Part shown: one piece after another, positions 36,309 through 45,712 of the stretch
Layout of the letters: every line of letters begins with the position of its first letter
Numbering within the stretch: the stretch's first letter is position 1
Origin: Amphritea opalescens
Lineage (GTDB): Bacteria; Pseudomonadota; Gammaproteobacteria; Pseudomonadales; Balneatricaceae
DNA length: 64,000 bases
Assembly: GCF_003957515.1 (NCBI RefSeq)
Contig: NZ_RQXW01000013.1
Span: forward strand, 1 to 64,000
Direction: 5' to 3'
Notes under the pieces: generated by a model
Told to the model about the DNA's origin: nothing
The model's input: only the letters and a program-made list of their open reading frames with translations
Database searches by the model: none
Translations under genes and position numbers: made by a program

Positions 36309-37766
36309 ATGGCACATCAACAGCAATATATTCATGGCCGCTACCACGCATCGACGAGTAAAGAGCATTTCGAGACGCTTAACCCCGCAACAGGAGAGGT
36401 TATTGCGACGGTTGAGCAAGCCGGTCAAGCCGAATTAGAGGCGGCGATTGCATCAGCCAAAATAGGGCAAAAAGTTTGGGCGCTTATGCCCTCCGTTGAA
36501 CGAGGCCGTATACTTAAAAAAGCAGCCGACTTGTTACGGGAAAATAATGACGTATTAGCTCGTTTAGAAGTGTTGGATACAGGCAAACCATTACAAGAAG
36601 CTAGCTGCGTTGATGTGCAGACCGGCGCGGATGTGATTGAGTATTACGCGGGCTTAGCCGATAAAATTCAAGGGGATTATCAAAACCTTAGTCGTGGTAA
36701 TTTTTTCTATACATGTCGCGAACCATTAGGTATTTGCGCTGGCATAGGTGCTTGGAACTATCCCATTCAGATTGCGATGTGGAAATCGGGTCCGGCGTTG
36801 GCCGCCGGAAATGCTATGATTTTTAAACCGTCAGAAGAAACGCCGTTAACCGCGTTAAAGTTGGCTGAGATTTATACTCAAGCGGGATTACCTGATGGAG
36901 TCTTTAATGTGCTTCAAGGCGATGCTCGAGTAGGTAAAATGATGACCGCACACCCTGACATAGACAAAGTCTCGTTTACGGGTGAAGTGGGTACCGGTAA
37001 AAAAGTGATGGCCGCCTCGGCGCAATCTTTAAAAGATGTGACGATGGAGTTGGGTGGTAAGTCGCCGATGATTATCTTCCCCGATATGCCCGTCGATCAA
37101 GCGATTTCAGCTGCCATGTTGGCAAATTTTTATACCCAAGGTGAAGTGTGCACCAATGGTACTCGGGTTTTTGTTCATGAGGACATCATGGATGCCTTCA
37201 CCGAAGAGCTGAAAATTCGTACCGAAGCGATGATTATTGGTAACCCTATGAATATAGAGACGCAAGTGGGGGCGTTAATCTCTAAGCAGCACATGAATAA
37301 AGTATTGGGTTATATTCAAGCGGCGAAAGATGCGGGTGCAACGTTGTTATGTGGGGGTTATCAAGTGACTGACAATGGTTTGGATAAAGGAGCATTTGTT
37401 GCTCCCACCGTTTTCACCAATTGCACGGATGAGATGCCTCAAGTTAGGGATGAGATCTTTGGGCCTGTAATGTCGGTACTGAGCTTTAGCGATGAGGATG
37501 AAGTAATTAAGCGTGCCAACAACACTCAGTTTGGTTTAGCGGCAGGCGTCTTTACTAAGGACTTTGCTCGTGCTCATAGGGTGATCGGGCAGATGCAGGC
37601 CGGTATCTGTTGGATTAACGCTTGGGGAGCATCGCCTGCGGAAATGCCCGTGGGGGGATATAAAGAATCGGGTATTGGGCGTGAAAACGGTATCGATACG
37701 TTATATAACTATACACAGACGAAAAGCGTGTTTGTTGATTTGAGTGATATTGAAAGTCCATATTGA
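36309..37766 (+). CDS. betB: Betaine-aldehyde-type dehydrogenase (BetB/ALDH9-like)
   Basis: A 485-residue NAD(P)-dependent aldehyde dehydrogenase. The catalytic Cys281 is in [12 protein letters not shown] and the general base Glu247 in [15 protein letters not shown] and [11 protein letters not shown] are the usual cofactor segments. It resembles E. coli BetB closely, but the family also holds 4-trimethylaminobutyraldehyde dehydrogenase. No choline dehydrogenase gene lies beside it, whereas a GBBH-like gene does, so the trimethylaminobutyraldehyde activity is a real alternative. It has AAAAGG upstream and an 85-base gap from the BCCT gene. Confidence 0.85.
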   Translation: MAHQQQYIHGRYHASTSKEHFETLNPATGEVIATVEQAGQAELEAAIASAKIGQKVWALMPSVERGRILKKAADLLRENNDVLARLEVLDTGKPLQEASCVDVQTGADVIEYYAGLADKIQGDYQNLSRGNFFYTCREPLGICAGIGAWNYPIQIAMWKSGPALAAGNAMIFKPSEETPLTALKLAEIYTQAGLPDGVFNVLQGDARVGKMMTAHPDIDKVSFTGEVGTGKKVMAASAQSLKDVTMELGGKSPMIIFPDMPVDQAISAAMLANFYTQGEVCTNGTRVFVHEDIMDAFTEELKIRTEAMIIGNPMNIETQVGALISKQHMNKVLGYIQAAKDAGATLLCGGYQVTDNGLDKGAFVAPTVFTNCTDEMPQVRDEIFGPVMSVLSFSDEDEVIKRANNTQFGLAAGVFTKDFARAHRVIGQMQAGICWINAWGASPAEMPVGGYKESGIGRENGIDTLYNYTQTKSVFVDLSDIESPY

Positions 37767-37858
37767 AACGACAGATAGCGGTTTATCCATAACAGAGTTA
37801 AGGCTTTATTTGACGAGGTGATAACGAAGGTATGCCAATATCGGAGAAGTGATCGGAT

Positions 37859-37899
37859 GAAAAAATTACCATGAGAGATGGGCTGTCTTCATGGTAATT
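37859..37899 (-). terminator. Terminator of the DoxX-like gene
   Basis: A perfect 11-bp stem AATTACCATGA/TCATGGTAATT. On the minus strand it is followed by a T run. It lies between the convergent dehydrogenase and DoxX-like genes. Confidence 0.75.
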
Positions 37900-37910
37900 A
37901 TCTTGCTGTA

Positions 37911-38354
37911 TTAGCTTTTAGAGGGTGTTAATTTCTGCGGAAAAGTGCACAAAGTATCCCAGTCTCTTAACCAGTAAAGGGCGAGGCAAGCGGCCAGCAT
38001 GGGCCAAGCGGCAAAAAATAATAGATTATTAAAAGGATCCATATATTTGCTGTAGGCCGAGAAGGTTGAAAGCGTATGAAGCATGAGGATACTCATGTAT
38101 GTCCAGCGACGCCACAGACCGGCAACAAACGCGAGAATCAGTAATAATTCTACTGCGCCGATGATGTAAGCAAGGTTTTGGGTGAGCCAATCGATACCAT
38201 AAAATTTGTTCATCATAATGCCCGTGTGGGCAGGGTTGATAAACTTATCGAGAGTCCATACAAGCATGACGACAAAGACGCCTAAACGTAATGCCAGCAA
38301 AGAGCGCGATAGTGGCTTTTGCAGAGTTTCAGGAATCGACCCTTGAGAATTCAT
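37911..38354 (-). CDS. DoxX-like small membrane protein
   Basis: A 147-residue protein with four predicted membrane helices (about residues 20-38, 60-80, 85-105 and 110-130), including ALRLGVFVVMLVWTLDKFINP and AVELLLILAFVAGLWRRWT, like DoxX/DUF-type proteins. Function unknown. It is convergent with the dehydrogenase gene and has no co-directional partner close by. Confidence 0.65.
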   Translation of the reverse strand: MNSQGSIPETLQKPLSRSLLALRLGVFVVMLVWTLDKFINPAHTGIMMNKFYGIDWLTQNLAYIIGAVELLLILAFVAGLWRRWTYMSILMLHTLSTFSAYSKYMDPFNNLLFFAAWPMLAACLALYWLRDWDTLCTFPQKLTPSKS

Positions 38355-38830
38355 TAATGATTTGCCTATTTTAAATTATTTATATCAGGATTTTTTGTGT
38401 GGATAATATCCTGGTAAATTTTTAACACTTGATAGACTCTGCGGTGAGAATAAAAGTTCCACTGTTTTATTTTTAATATTTAAAAAGTAACGCTGAGGTA
38501 ACAAATAAAGACTTAGCTTATTGCTGTTTATTATAAGCGGGTCGCGGAAATTGTGCTGGAATACGCCCAGAATATCGCTGTTAGCTATTAATTAAATGAT
38601 TGTTTTATTTATGGTCAACGGGTAAGCCAAGGCCGGTTTATAGGGTCTTTTTAATATCGACTGAGGCAGTGCTTGCTAAAAGTAATAATATAATCCGGAG
38701 TTGTATTTAACTTGTTTGATATTGAAATAGGTCGGGAATTTCAATGCTGAATTTAGAATTTAATGCTTAATTCAATATCAAATATTCCCGATTTTTATAA
38801 CTGCATGGCCATGGTCGGTTGAGAAACCGC
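38355..38830. other. Intergenic region with interleaved inverted repeats
   Basis: About 475 AT-rich bases upstream of the DoxX-like gene. TTTGATATTGAA at 38715-38726 and TCGGGAAT at 38732-38739 are repeated as reverse complements at 38771-38782 and 38784-38791, but in the same order, not nested. No ORF was supported. Confidence 0.5.
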
Positions 38831-39793
38831 TTAAGAGACCGGAGAGACAAACCCCTTGGGTTTAATCGCTAATATAGAGCAGCGTAATTGAGGCAGCACA
38901 TTCTCTGCGGTGTTACCAATCACAACTCCTGCAATACCGGTGCGAGCGATAGTGCCCATCACCACTAAATCCGCGTTGAGCTCATTGGCTAACTTGGGTA
39001 TTTCTCGCCCCGGTGGGCCCTGAGAGATATGGGTTTGGGGGGATAAATACTCGTAGGATTCAGTCCCGATTCTAGATTTTAAGTCATCCATCAATGTTTT
39101 GATTTTGTGCTGTTTCTGGCGTCCTTCGGCGGCAAATAATTCATCTTTTACCATATCAGGTTGCTCTGCCCATAAGCTAATAAAGCCTGCTTGGGGAACA
39201 TCGTAAGCATTAACCACATGCAATGTTGTAAAGTCGGCGAGTGATAAGGAACAAGCAAACTCGAGTATCTCGGTGTTTAGTTCATCGTTCGCAGTATCGG
39301 GTGTGTCCGTAAGGTCAACCGCTGCCATAATATGCTTGTATTTTGGATCGGCATCTTTTTTCATCAACCAGACTGGACAAGGGCATTTACGTAATAGATG
39401 CATGTCATCACTACCTAACAAGCGATCCAGCCAGTCTATATCGTCGATCTCTTTTATCACGAGGTCGAAATTTTGTGCTTGAACGAGGCGAATAATTTCA
39501 ATATAGGATTTGCCTGTCTTTTGTTCAGCTTTCGGGCTGAAATCAACCTCGAGCGAGGCGATAAGCGTTTGGAGTTTTTCTTTTTCTCGATGCAGCATTT
39601 TAATCGGTAGTGTTTCATCGCTGATACAGCCGTGATCATAGGGATGAATAAATGTGGCAATGTCCGGCAGGATTTGTAATAGCGTTAGGTCAGCTTGATT
39701 TGATTTCGCCAGAGCGATAGCCCGCAATAGTGAGACAGAAGACTGATGGGTATGCTCATCAAGCACATAGAGTATGTTATTAAAATGTTTCAT
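38831..39793 (-). CDS. Tandem-domain universal stress protein
   Basis: A 320-residue protein of two USP domains (~1-150 and ~155-310), like UspE. The second ends with the nucleotide-binding-type stretch VVMGTIARTGIAGVVIGNTAENVL; the first lacks the glycine-rich loop. It starts nine bases after the antiporter and its AGGAG overlaps that gene's stop, so the two are one operon. It could sense nucleotide or stress state for the antiporter. Confidence 0.88.
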   Translation of the reverse strand: MKHFNNILYVLDEHTHQSSVSLLRAIALAKSNQADLTLLQILPDIATFIHPYDHGCISDETLPIKMLHREKEKLQTLIASLEVDFSPKAEQKTGKSYIEIIRLVQAQNFDLVIKEIDDIDWLDRLLGSDDMHLLRKCPCPVWLMKKDADPKYKHIMAAVDLTDTPDTANDELNTEILEFACSLSLADFTTLHVVNAYDVPQAGFISLWAEQPDMVKDELFAAEGRQKQHKIKTLMDDLKSRIGTESYEYLSPQTHISQGPPGREIPKLANELNADLVVMGTIARTGIAGVVIGNTAENVLPQLRCSILAIKPKGFVSPVS

Positions 39794-39802
39794 AGCCAGC
39801 TC

Positions 39803-41497
39803 CTATGACGGGGGTTGTAAAGATGGGTTATTTAAGCCTTCGAGTAATAACTCAGTCGCTCGGTCGGCGGCATCTTGAAAGGGTTCCAATACCAAATCGA
39901 CACCGAGTAGTTTTAGCTCTTCTGTATCCACTTTACTGTGTGACACCGTGGCTAATTGGCCAGTAAAACCAGCGGACCGTGTTAACTGAATAATGGTTTT
40001 ACGGGTGTCCTCAGAAGCAATACCGATATGGTGTTGCGGAATGGTGGAGATCAACCACTGAGTCTGTTTGAGGGGGAGCTCGGTGATAAATTCTGGATCG
40101 GTGACATCACCATATTCGGTATCGAGCCCTAGATATCGCCAATGCTTAATCGCGGCGGGATTGAAGTCGAGACCCAAAACGCTGATCCCTTTTTCTTTCA
40201 AACGACTCGCGATCTCGGTGCCGAGGCGACCTAGACCAAAAATAACCACTTGATAGGCGTTGCCTGAAGGGAGTTCAGTGGCTTGTTCTCGGGGTGTGCC
40301 GGGCCGTTCAAAGATGCCAATAACGGGCTCAAAAAAGGCATAAAGCTGATGGGAATAGGTGATCATGTAAGTCGATGCCGTAATGGTTACGATACCGACG
40401 AGAGTTACTAAGCCGAGAATGTCATGTTGAACATGCCCTAAACTGACGCCCATGGTGATAAAAATGAGTGAAAATTCACTGATTTGTGCCACGGTTAAGC
40501 CCGCCAGAAACCCTGTTCTTTTACGGTAACCCATGGCTCCCATGATGGCTAAGACGATGAGCGGGTTACCGACCAGTACAAATAGTGAGAATATTGCCGC
40601 ACCGGACATATGGGCGCCTAACTGCGATAAATCCAAGGTAGCGCCTAAGGCGATAAAGAAAAACAGCAGTAAAAAGTCCCGTAGGGGCGCTAATCTTGCT
40701 GCAATGCTTTCTCGGTAGGGTGTTGATGCGAGGGCGACACCGGCGAGTAATCCGCCCACTTCCATTCCGAGGCCGATAATATTACCTATCGCGGCAAATA
40801 GGGCGGCTTGAGCGATAGCGTAAATAACCAACAGTTCTGGTGTTTTTGCCAGTTGCTGCGTGAGTGGGTTGGCGATATAGCGGACAAAGATGATGACAAA
40901 TAGTAGCAATCCCGCCCCTGCGAGTCCTACTTGCCAGATCGCGGTATTAGCATCGCCGCCATGACCAGAACCAATGCCGATGGTCGCTAGGACAATCATG
41001 GCGACAACCACCACTAGGTCTTGAACGATTAGAAAACCCAGCGCGATCTTGCCATGTAATGAATCGATCTCACGTTTATCGGAGAGCAGTTTGACGATGA
41101 TAATGGTTGATGAAAAGGTCAGCGCGACGGCGACATAGAGACTGGTAATGTGATCCAAACCGATGGCCAAGCCGATAAAATAACCAACGATGGAGGTAAA
41201 GGCCACTTGGCCAAGCCCGGTCATGATTGAGACTGAGCCAATAGAGCGGATCAGTTTGACATCCAGTTTGATGCCAACGAGAAACAACAAAACCGCGATG
41301 CCTAACTCGGAGAGCAGTTGAATCTGTTCTTTCGAGTGAACAATATCCAATACAGATGGGCCAGAGATTAAGCCGACGGCAATAAAACTGACGATGAGTG
41401 GCTGCTTGAGAAATAAGCCAATAAACCCCATCGCTGCGGCTAGCACCAGCAAGGCGGCAATTTCAGTAAAAGACGATTGTGTAATCAACTCGATCAA
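39803..41497 (-). CDS. Cation:proton antiporter, CPA2 (KefB-like) with RCK domain
   Basis: A 564-residue membrane protein. Residues ~1-390 form the Na+/H+-exchanger-like core with GSGHGGDAN and FSSTIIIVKLLSDK segments; residues ~415-530 form a TrkA-N/RCK nucleotide-binding domain starting YQVVIFGLGRLGTEIASRL. Such proteins expel K+ or Na+ under pH or electrophile stress. The start is TTG at 41497, backed by AAGGAG six bases upstream. The exact cation is not clear. Confidence 0.88.
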   Translation of the reverse strand: MIELITQSSFTEIAALLVLAAAMGFIGLFLKQPLIVSFIAVGLISGPSVLDIVHSKEQIQLLSELGIAVLLFLVGIKLDVKLIRSIGSVSIMTGLGQVAFTSIVGYFIGLAIGLDHITSLYVAVALTFSSTIIIVKLLSDKREIDSLHGKIALGFLIVQDLVVVVAMIVLATIGIGSGHGGDANTAIWQVGLAGAGLLLFVIIFVRYIANPLTQQLAKTPELLVIYAIAQAALFAAIGNIIGLGMEVGGLLAGVALASTPYRESIAARLAPLRDFLLLFFFIALGATLDLSQLGAHMSGAAIFSLFVLVGNPLIVLAIMGAMGYRKRTGFLAGLTVAQISEFSLIFITMGVSLGHVQHDILGLVTLVGIVTITASTYMITYSHQLYAFFEPVIGIFERPGTPREQATELPSGNAYQVVIFGLGRLGTEIASRLKEKGISVLGLDFNPAAIKHWRYLGLDTEYGDVTDPEFITELPLKQTQWLISTIPQHHIGIASEDTRKTIIQLTRSAGFTGQLATVSHSKVDTEELKLLGVDLVLEPFQDAADRATELLLEGLNNPSLQPPS

Positions 41498-42020
41498 GTG
41501 GTGCTCCTTATGGTTTACCTATAATCCATTATTGTTTGACGAATCATTGCCTCTTAAGAGCAACTGCATGACATCGTGGATGGTGGTTAACGTTGATAGT
41601 TGTTAAAAAAGATCCTCGTGCTAATTTTCACTGTATTTATATTTATCTCAGGGATCGAGTCGAGCTTTTTATCTTTTACGCGACCAGATTAGCATTATAC
41701 GCTTGAATCCGAGTTGACCCTGAGCAAGGGTTTGAGTCTGTTATGGGAGATAACATTGAGGCAAGACGCTGAATAAATCGCGCGTTACGGCGACCTCATA
41801 TCATTATGACCTGCGAAGGGGGAAAAGATTCCCGATGTTGGCGCTTGGAATGAGAAGCACTACTGGCCAATATTAGGGTTACTAAGGTCGAGAAGTTAAG
41901 AGCCCCAGTTCTCTTACTCACCTATTTAACCTATTCAATAGCTCTTCCGGTGTCGTCCTTTTTTTTTGCCCATTTCAATGCATACTAGAGGCGACACTCT
42001 CTGTTTGATTATTAGCTAAT
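41498..42020. other. Intergenic region between divergent antiporter and sensor-kinase genes
   Basis: About 520 bases. It must hold promoters for both genes but none was clear. Only a small ACCCT/AGGGT hairpin near 41720 was seen. No ORF is supported. Confidence 0.5.
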
Positions 42021-43475
42021 ATGACCATTACTCGACGACTCTTTTTTATTCAATTATTCATTGCGCTGGTGCTGGTGAGCGGCATGTTTCTATTTGTGCA
42101 GTGGTCTTTTGATCGTGGTTTCATTCGTTATATCGATGAGCGAGAACAGCAGATAACCGACAGCCTCGTTGACGAGTTAGCCACGGTTTATACTGCCGAT
42201 GGTGGTTGGGACAAGTTGGCCAGTTCACCCGTTAGATGGTTGCAGTTAGTCACTTCCGTTGTGGGTATGCCTTTGACCGGTAAGCGTTTAGAGCGTCGGG
42301 CGCAACATATTATTGATCAGGGTTGGCCGCCGAAACAGGCACAAAAACCACCCGAGGGCGTCCCTGAACCATTGGAATTGCGTATGCGGTTATTGGATGC
42401 CCAGTCGAAGGTCATTTATGGCTCTGCTGATGAGCCTCTGTCAGAACTGGTACTGTATCCGGTTATCATCGATAACGGGGTCACGGTGGGGTTCCTTGGC
42501 TTAGTAAAGGATAAAACCGTTTTTTCAGCCGCGCATGATCTGCAGTTCTCAGAACAACAGAATCAAGCTTATTTTATGATCGCGCTGGTCATGCTGCTGT
42601 TATCGGTAGGTGTAGCCTTACCATTGGCGCATCACCTTGTTGGACCGATCAAAGATCTCACCCTGGCGACGCGGCGCTTAGCTTCCGGCGACTATACGGC
42701 GCGCATTGAACACCAAAGTAATGACGAGGTGGGGCAGTTAGCGCGAGATTTTAATGAGCTGGCTTTGACCTTGAGTAATAATGAAGCGCTACGACGTCGC
42801 TGGGTAGCCGATATCTCTCACGAGCTGCGCACCCCTCTGTCGATCTTATTAGGTGAGATCGATGCGTTACGCGACGGGGTGTATACCTTGGATGATAATG
42901 CTCTGGGCTCTCTGCATCAGGAAGCCCAGTTGATGTCTCGGTTGATTAACGATCTTTATGAGCTGTCGATGTCGGATATTGGTGCACTTGATTATCATAA
43001 AGTGCCGCTAGATCTTGGGGCGGCGGCGCGGGATGCGTTGGAGGGGTTTTCACCGGGGCTTACAGAAAAATCGATTCGAGTTGAAACCCATGGTCTTGAC
43101 GATATTAGAGCGGTGGTGTTTGCCGATCCGGATCGAATAGATCAATTATTGTCGAACCTATTACAGAACACCTTGCGTTACACCGATGCCAATGGCTGCG
43201 CGAGAATGACGCTGACACAACGGGATAAACGGGTTTATTTAACCTTGGAAGATTCCGCCCCTGCGGTACAAGCATCAGAGTTACCGAAGTTGTTTGACCG
43301 TCTGTATCGCGCAGATTCATCCCGTAACCGTAAAACCGGCGGCACAGGCTTAGGGTTGGCGATCTGCCAAAATATTGCAGAGGCCCATACGGGTATATTA
43401 ACGGTGGCACTGTCGTCACTCGGCGGCTTATGTTTCACTATTGAATTACCATTGATCATGGAGGAAACGGTATGA
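42021..43475 (+). CDS. baeS: BaeS-like sensor histidine kinase
   Basis: A 484-residue membrane kinase. It has an N-terminal membrane helix (~8-28), a periplasmic domain to ~175, a second helix (~178-200), HAMP (~200-255), HisKA with His267 in ISHELRTPL, and HATPase with GGTGLGLAICQNI. The N terminus and WVADISHELRTPLSILLGEIDALRDG resemble BaeS, which senses envelope damage. Its stop overlaps the regulator start (ATGA). Confidence 0.85.
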   Translation: MTITRRLFFIQLFIALVLVSGMFLFVQWSFDRGFIRYIDEREQQITDSLVDELATVYTADGGWDKLASSPVRWLQLVTSVVGMPLTGKRLERRAQHIIDQGWPPKQAQKPPEGVPEPLELRMRLLDAQSKVIYGSADEPLSELVLYPVIIDNGVTVGFLGLVKDKTVFSAAHDLQFSEQQNQAYFMIALVMLLLSVGVALPLAHHLVGPIKDLTLATRRLASGDYTARIEHQSNDEVGQLARDFNELALTLSNNEALRRRWVADISHELRTPLSILLGEIDALRDGVYTLDDNALGSLHQEAQLMSRLINDLYELSMSDIGALDYHKVPLDLGAAARDALEGFSPGLTEKSIRVETHGLDDIRAVVFADPDRIDQLLSNLLQNTLRYTDANGCARMTLTQRDKRVYLTLEDSAPAVQASELPKLFDRLYRADSSRNRKTGGTGLGLAICQNIAEAHTGILTVALSSLGGLCFTIELPLIMEETV

Positions 43476-44146
43476 ACGAAACCATCTTGGTGGTTGAGGA
43501 CGAAGCAAAGTTGGCGCGTCTGTTAGCGAGCTATTTGGAGCAGGGTGGCTTTGCGGTGCATCAGATTCATAATGGATTGGACGCGACCCCTTGGATTCGC
43601 CAGCATCAACCCGACTTGATATTACTCGATTTAATGTTGCCGGGGGCGGATGGCTTGGATATCTGTCGTCAGGTACGTTCGTTCAGCAATGTGCCCATCA
43701 TTATGGTGACGGCCCGAGTAGAGGAAATTGATCGTTTATTGGGATTGGAGCTCGGTGCCGATGACTATATTTGCAAACCCTATAGCCCTCGTGAAGTCGT
43801 TGCGCGTGTTAGAGCGGTACTGCGACGGGTTAACCAAGTAACAGCGCCAGAACATACTCAGTTGCAGTTACATGAAGATCAGTTGCTGGTGGTGGTGGGT
43901 AATCAGTCACTGGAGTTAACGGCGGTTGAATTCCATCTACTGCAGACACTGAGTCAGTCCGCCGGACGGATCTATTCCCGTGATCAGTTGATGGATCATA
44001 TCTATGCGGACCGACGTATCGTCAGTGAACGGACAATTGACAGCCATATCAAAAAATTACGCCGTAAACTGACCATTCTGTTACCGGAGAAAGATGTGAT
44101 TCAGTCGGTCTATGGGGTCGGCTATAAGTATGATCCAAGCTGTTAA
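43472..44146 (+). CDS. baeR: BaeR-like OmpR-family response regulator
   Basis: A 224-residue regulator. The receiver domain has the phosphorylated Asp53 in LILLDLMLPG, Thr in MVTAR and Lys in DDYICKPYSPREVVARV. The C-terminal winged helix has RTIDSHIKKLRRKL and VYGVGYKYD. It is coupled to baeS and precedes the efflux genes, so it likely controls them. Confidence 0.88.
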   Translation: MNETILVVEDEAKLARLLASYLEQGGFAVHQIHNGLDATPWIRQHQPDLILLDLMLPGADGLDICRQVRSFSNVPIIMVTARVEEIDRLLGLELGADDYICKPYSPREVVARVRAVLRRVNQVTAPEHTQLQLHEDQLLVVVGNQSLELTAVEFHLLQTLSQSAGRIYSRDQLMDHIYADRRIVSERTIDSHIKKLRRKLTILLPEKDVIQSVYGVGYKYDPSC

Positions 44147-44284
44147 GGGTCATTGTTTAGTGAGATTTTAAAGCTCATCTAACTATCTTCCTTACTTTTT
44201 GCTTATTTCTTTTGCATTCTAATGAACATTATCAATGTCAAGGTGGAGTCTCTATTGCTCCTGAGCAATAAGAAGCGGATAACC

Positions 44285-45712
44285 ATGAAATCACAAGAGA
44301 ATCATCATCGAGCCATTGCCCGATTAGGCCGCTACAAAGCTGTGGTGCTGATGGCATTACTGCCGCTGGTGGGCTGTACCCCTTTGGCCTCAGAGCCGGC
44401 TAGCATTGAGGCACCGGCGGGGCAATTTTCTCACACGGGCACAGCGCCTCTGGTCTCCCATTGGTGGGAGGCCTTCCCCGATCTCCAACTGCAATCGTTA
44501 GAACAAACAGCACTGGCGGCGAACCCCGATCTCTTGGCGACACAGGCGCGTTTGGCGCAGGCTGAAGCGTTAGCACGTAAGAGTGGTGCGTCGCTTTATC
44601 CACAGCTTCAGGCTGGGGTGTCTAATACGAGTACCGAGGGTGACAACAGCTATAGCGGCAGCTTAGCGGCAAGTTATGAACTTGACCTCTGGGGTGGACT
44701 GCAAGCCGCTAGCGAGTCCGCTCGGCAGTCTTGGTTAGCCAGTCGTGAAGCGCTAGATGCCGCGGCGATTACGTTGACCGCCGAGGTGGCTGATACCTGG
44801 TATGAGCTGATCGAACAAAGCGGACAGATCAAACTGCTGAACGAGCAGCAGCAAACCAACCGACAGATGTTAGAGCTCATCGAGCTGCGTTTTGATCGTG
44901 GCATGGTACAGGCCACCGATGTCTTACAGCAGCGGCAATTGATTGAATCCTCTGATGCTTTGTTGGCGAATGCCCGCGCTGAGCAGGCGGCCCTTGAGCA
45001 TCAGCTCAGTGCGCTACTGGGGCAATCACCGACCGCACCGGGTATTTATTTCGCGGAAGGCGATCTGATTGATTTGCCATCACTGCCGGATACGGGGCTG
45101 CCAGCGGAGCTGGTTCAGCATCGACCAGATGTGCGCCAGGCGTTCCATGAATTAAAGGCGGCAGAAGCGGATATTGCGATCGCCGTGGCCGACCGGTTTC
45201 CCAGTCTGACCCTCAGTGCTTCGTTAACCAGCACGGCGGGTGGGTTAAGTGGCTTATTTAGTGATTGGGTCAGCGTTATCGCGGGTGAGCTGCTTGGCCC
45301 TGTGTTTGATGGCGGCCAACGAGTTGCTGAAGTGGATCGCACGAATGCGGCGGCCCGCGCCGCATTACATGATTACAGTAGCACGGTTATTAGCGCCCTT
45401 ACCGAAGTAGAAGATGCCTTGGTCAGGGAACAACAGCAGCGTTTACGCTTGCAAAGCCTCGATCGTCAGCTCGCTCTGACCGCCGAGGTGGTTGAACGCA
45501 CGCGTTACAATTACACCAAAGGGGTGGCCGATTATCTTGATGTGCTCGATGCGTTACGTACCCATCAAGCGCTGCAGCGGGATCAATTAACCGCACGTCG
45601 AACACTGCTGACTTATCGCATCGCCTTGCACCGTGCTTTGGCGGGTGGTTGGTTAGCCGATTCCCTCGAGACAACAGCCGTCCCCTCCATGATTGAGATT
45701 GCATCCTTATGA
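44285..45712 (+). CDS. Outer-membrane efflux lipoprotein, NodT family
   Basis: A 475-residue TolC-like channel subunit. It has a signal peptide with lipobox LVGC and two OEP repeat domains with long helices. The ATG at 44285 has AGCGGA close upstream; an ATG at 44222 would put 21 extra residues before the signal and is rejected. It starts about 140 bases after baeR and overlaps the adaptor gene by four bases (ATGA). Confidence 0.9.
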   Translation: MKSQENHHRAIARLGRYKAVVLMALLPLVGCTPLASEPASIEAPAGQFSHTGTAPLVSHWWEAFPDLQLQSLEQTALAANPDLLATQARLAQAEALARKSGASLYPQLQAGVSNTSTEGDNSYSGSLAASYELDLWGGLQAASESARQSWLASREALDAAAITLTAEVADTWYELIEQSGQIKLLNEQQQTNRQMLELIELRFDRGMVQATDVLQQRQLIESSDALLANARAEQAALEHQLSALLGQSPTAPGIYFAEGDLIDLPSLPDTGLPAELVQHRPDVRQAFHELKAAEADIAIAVADRFPSLTLSASLTSTAGGLSGLFSDWVSVIAGELLGPVFDGGQRVAEVDRTNAAARAALHDYSSTVISALTEVEDALVREQQQRLRLQSLDRQLALTAEVVERTRYNYTKGVADYLDVLDALRTHQALQRDQLTARRTLLTYRIALHRALAGGWLADSLETTAVPSMIEIASL

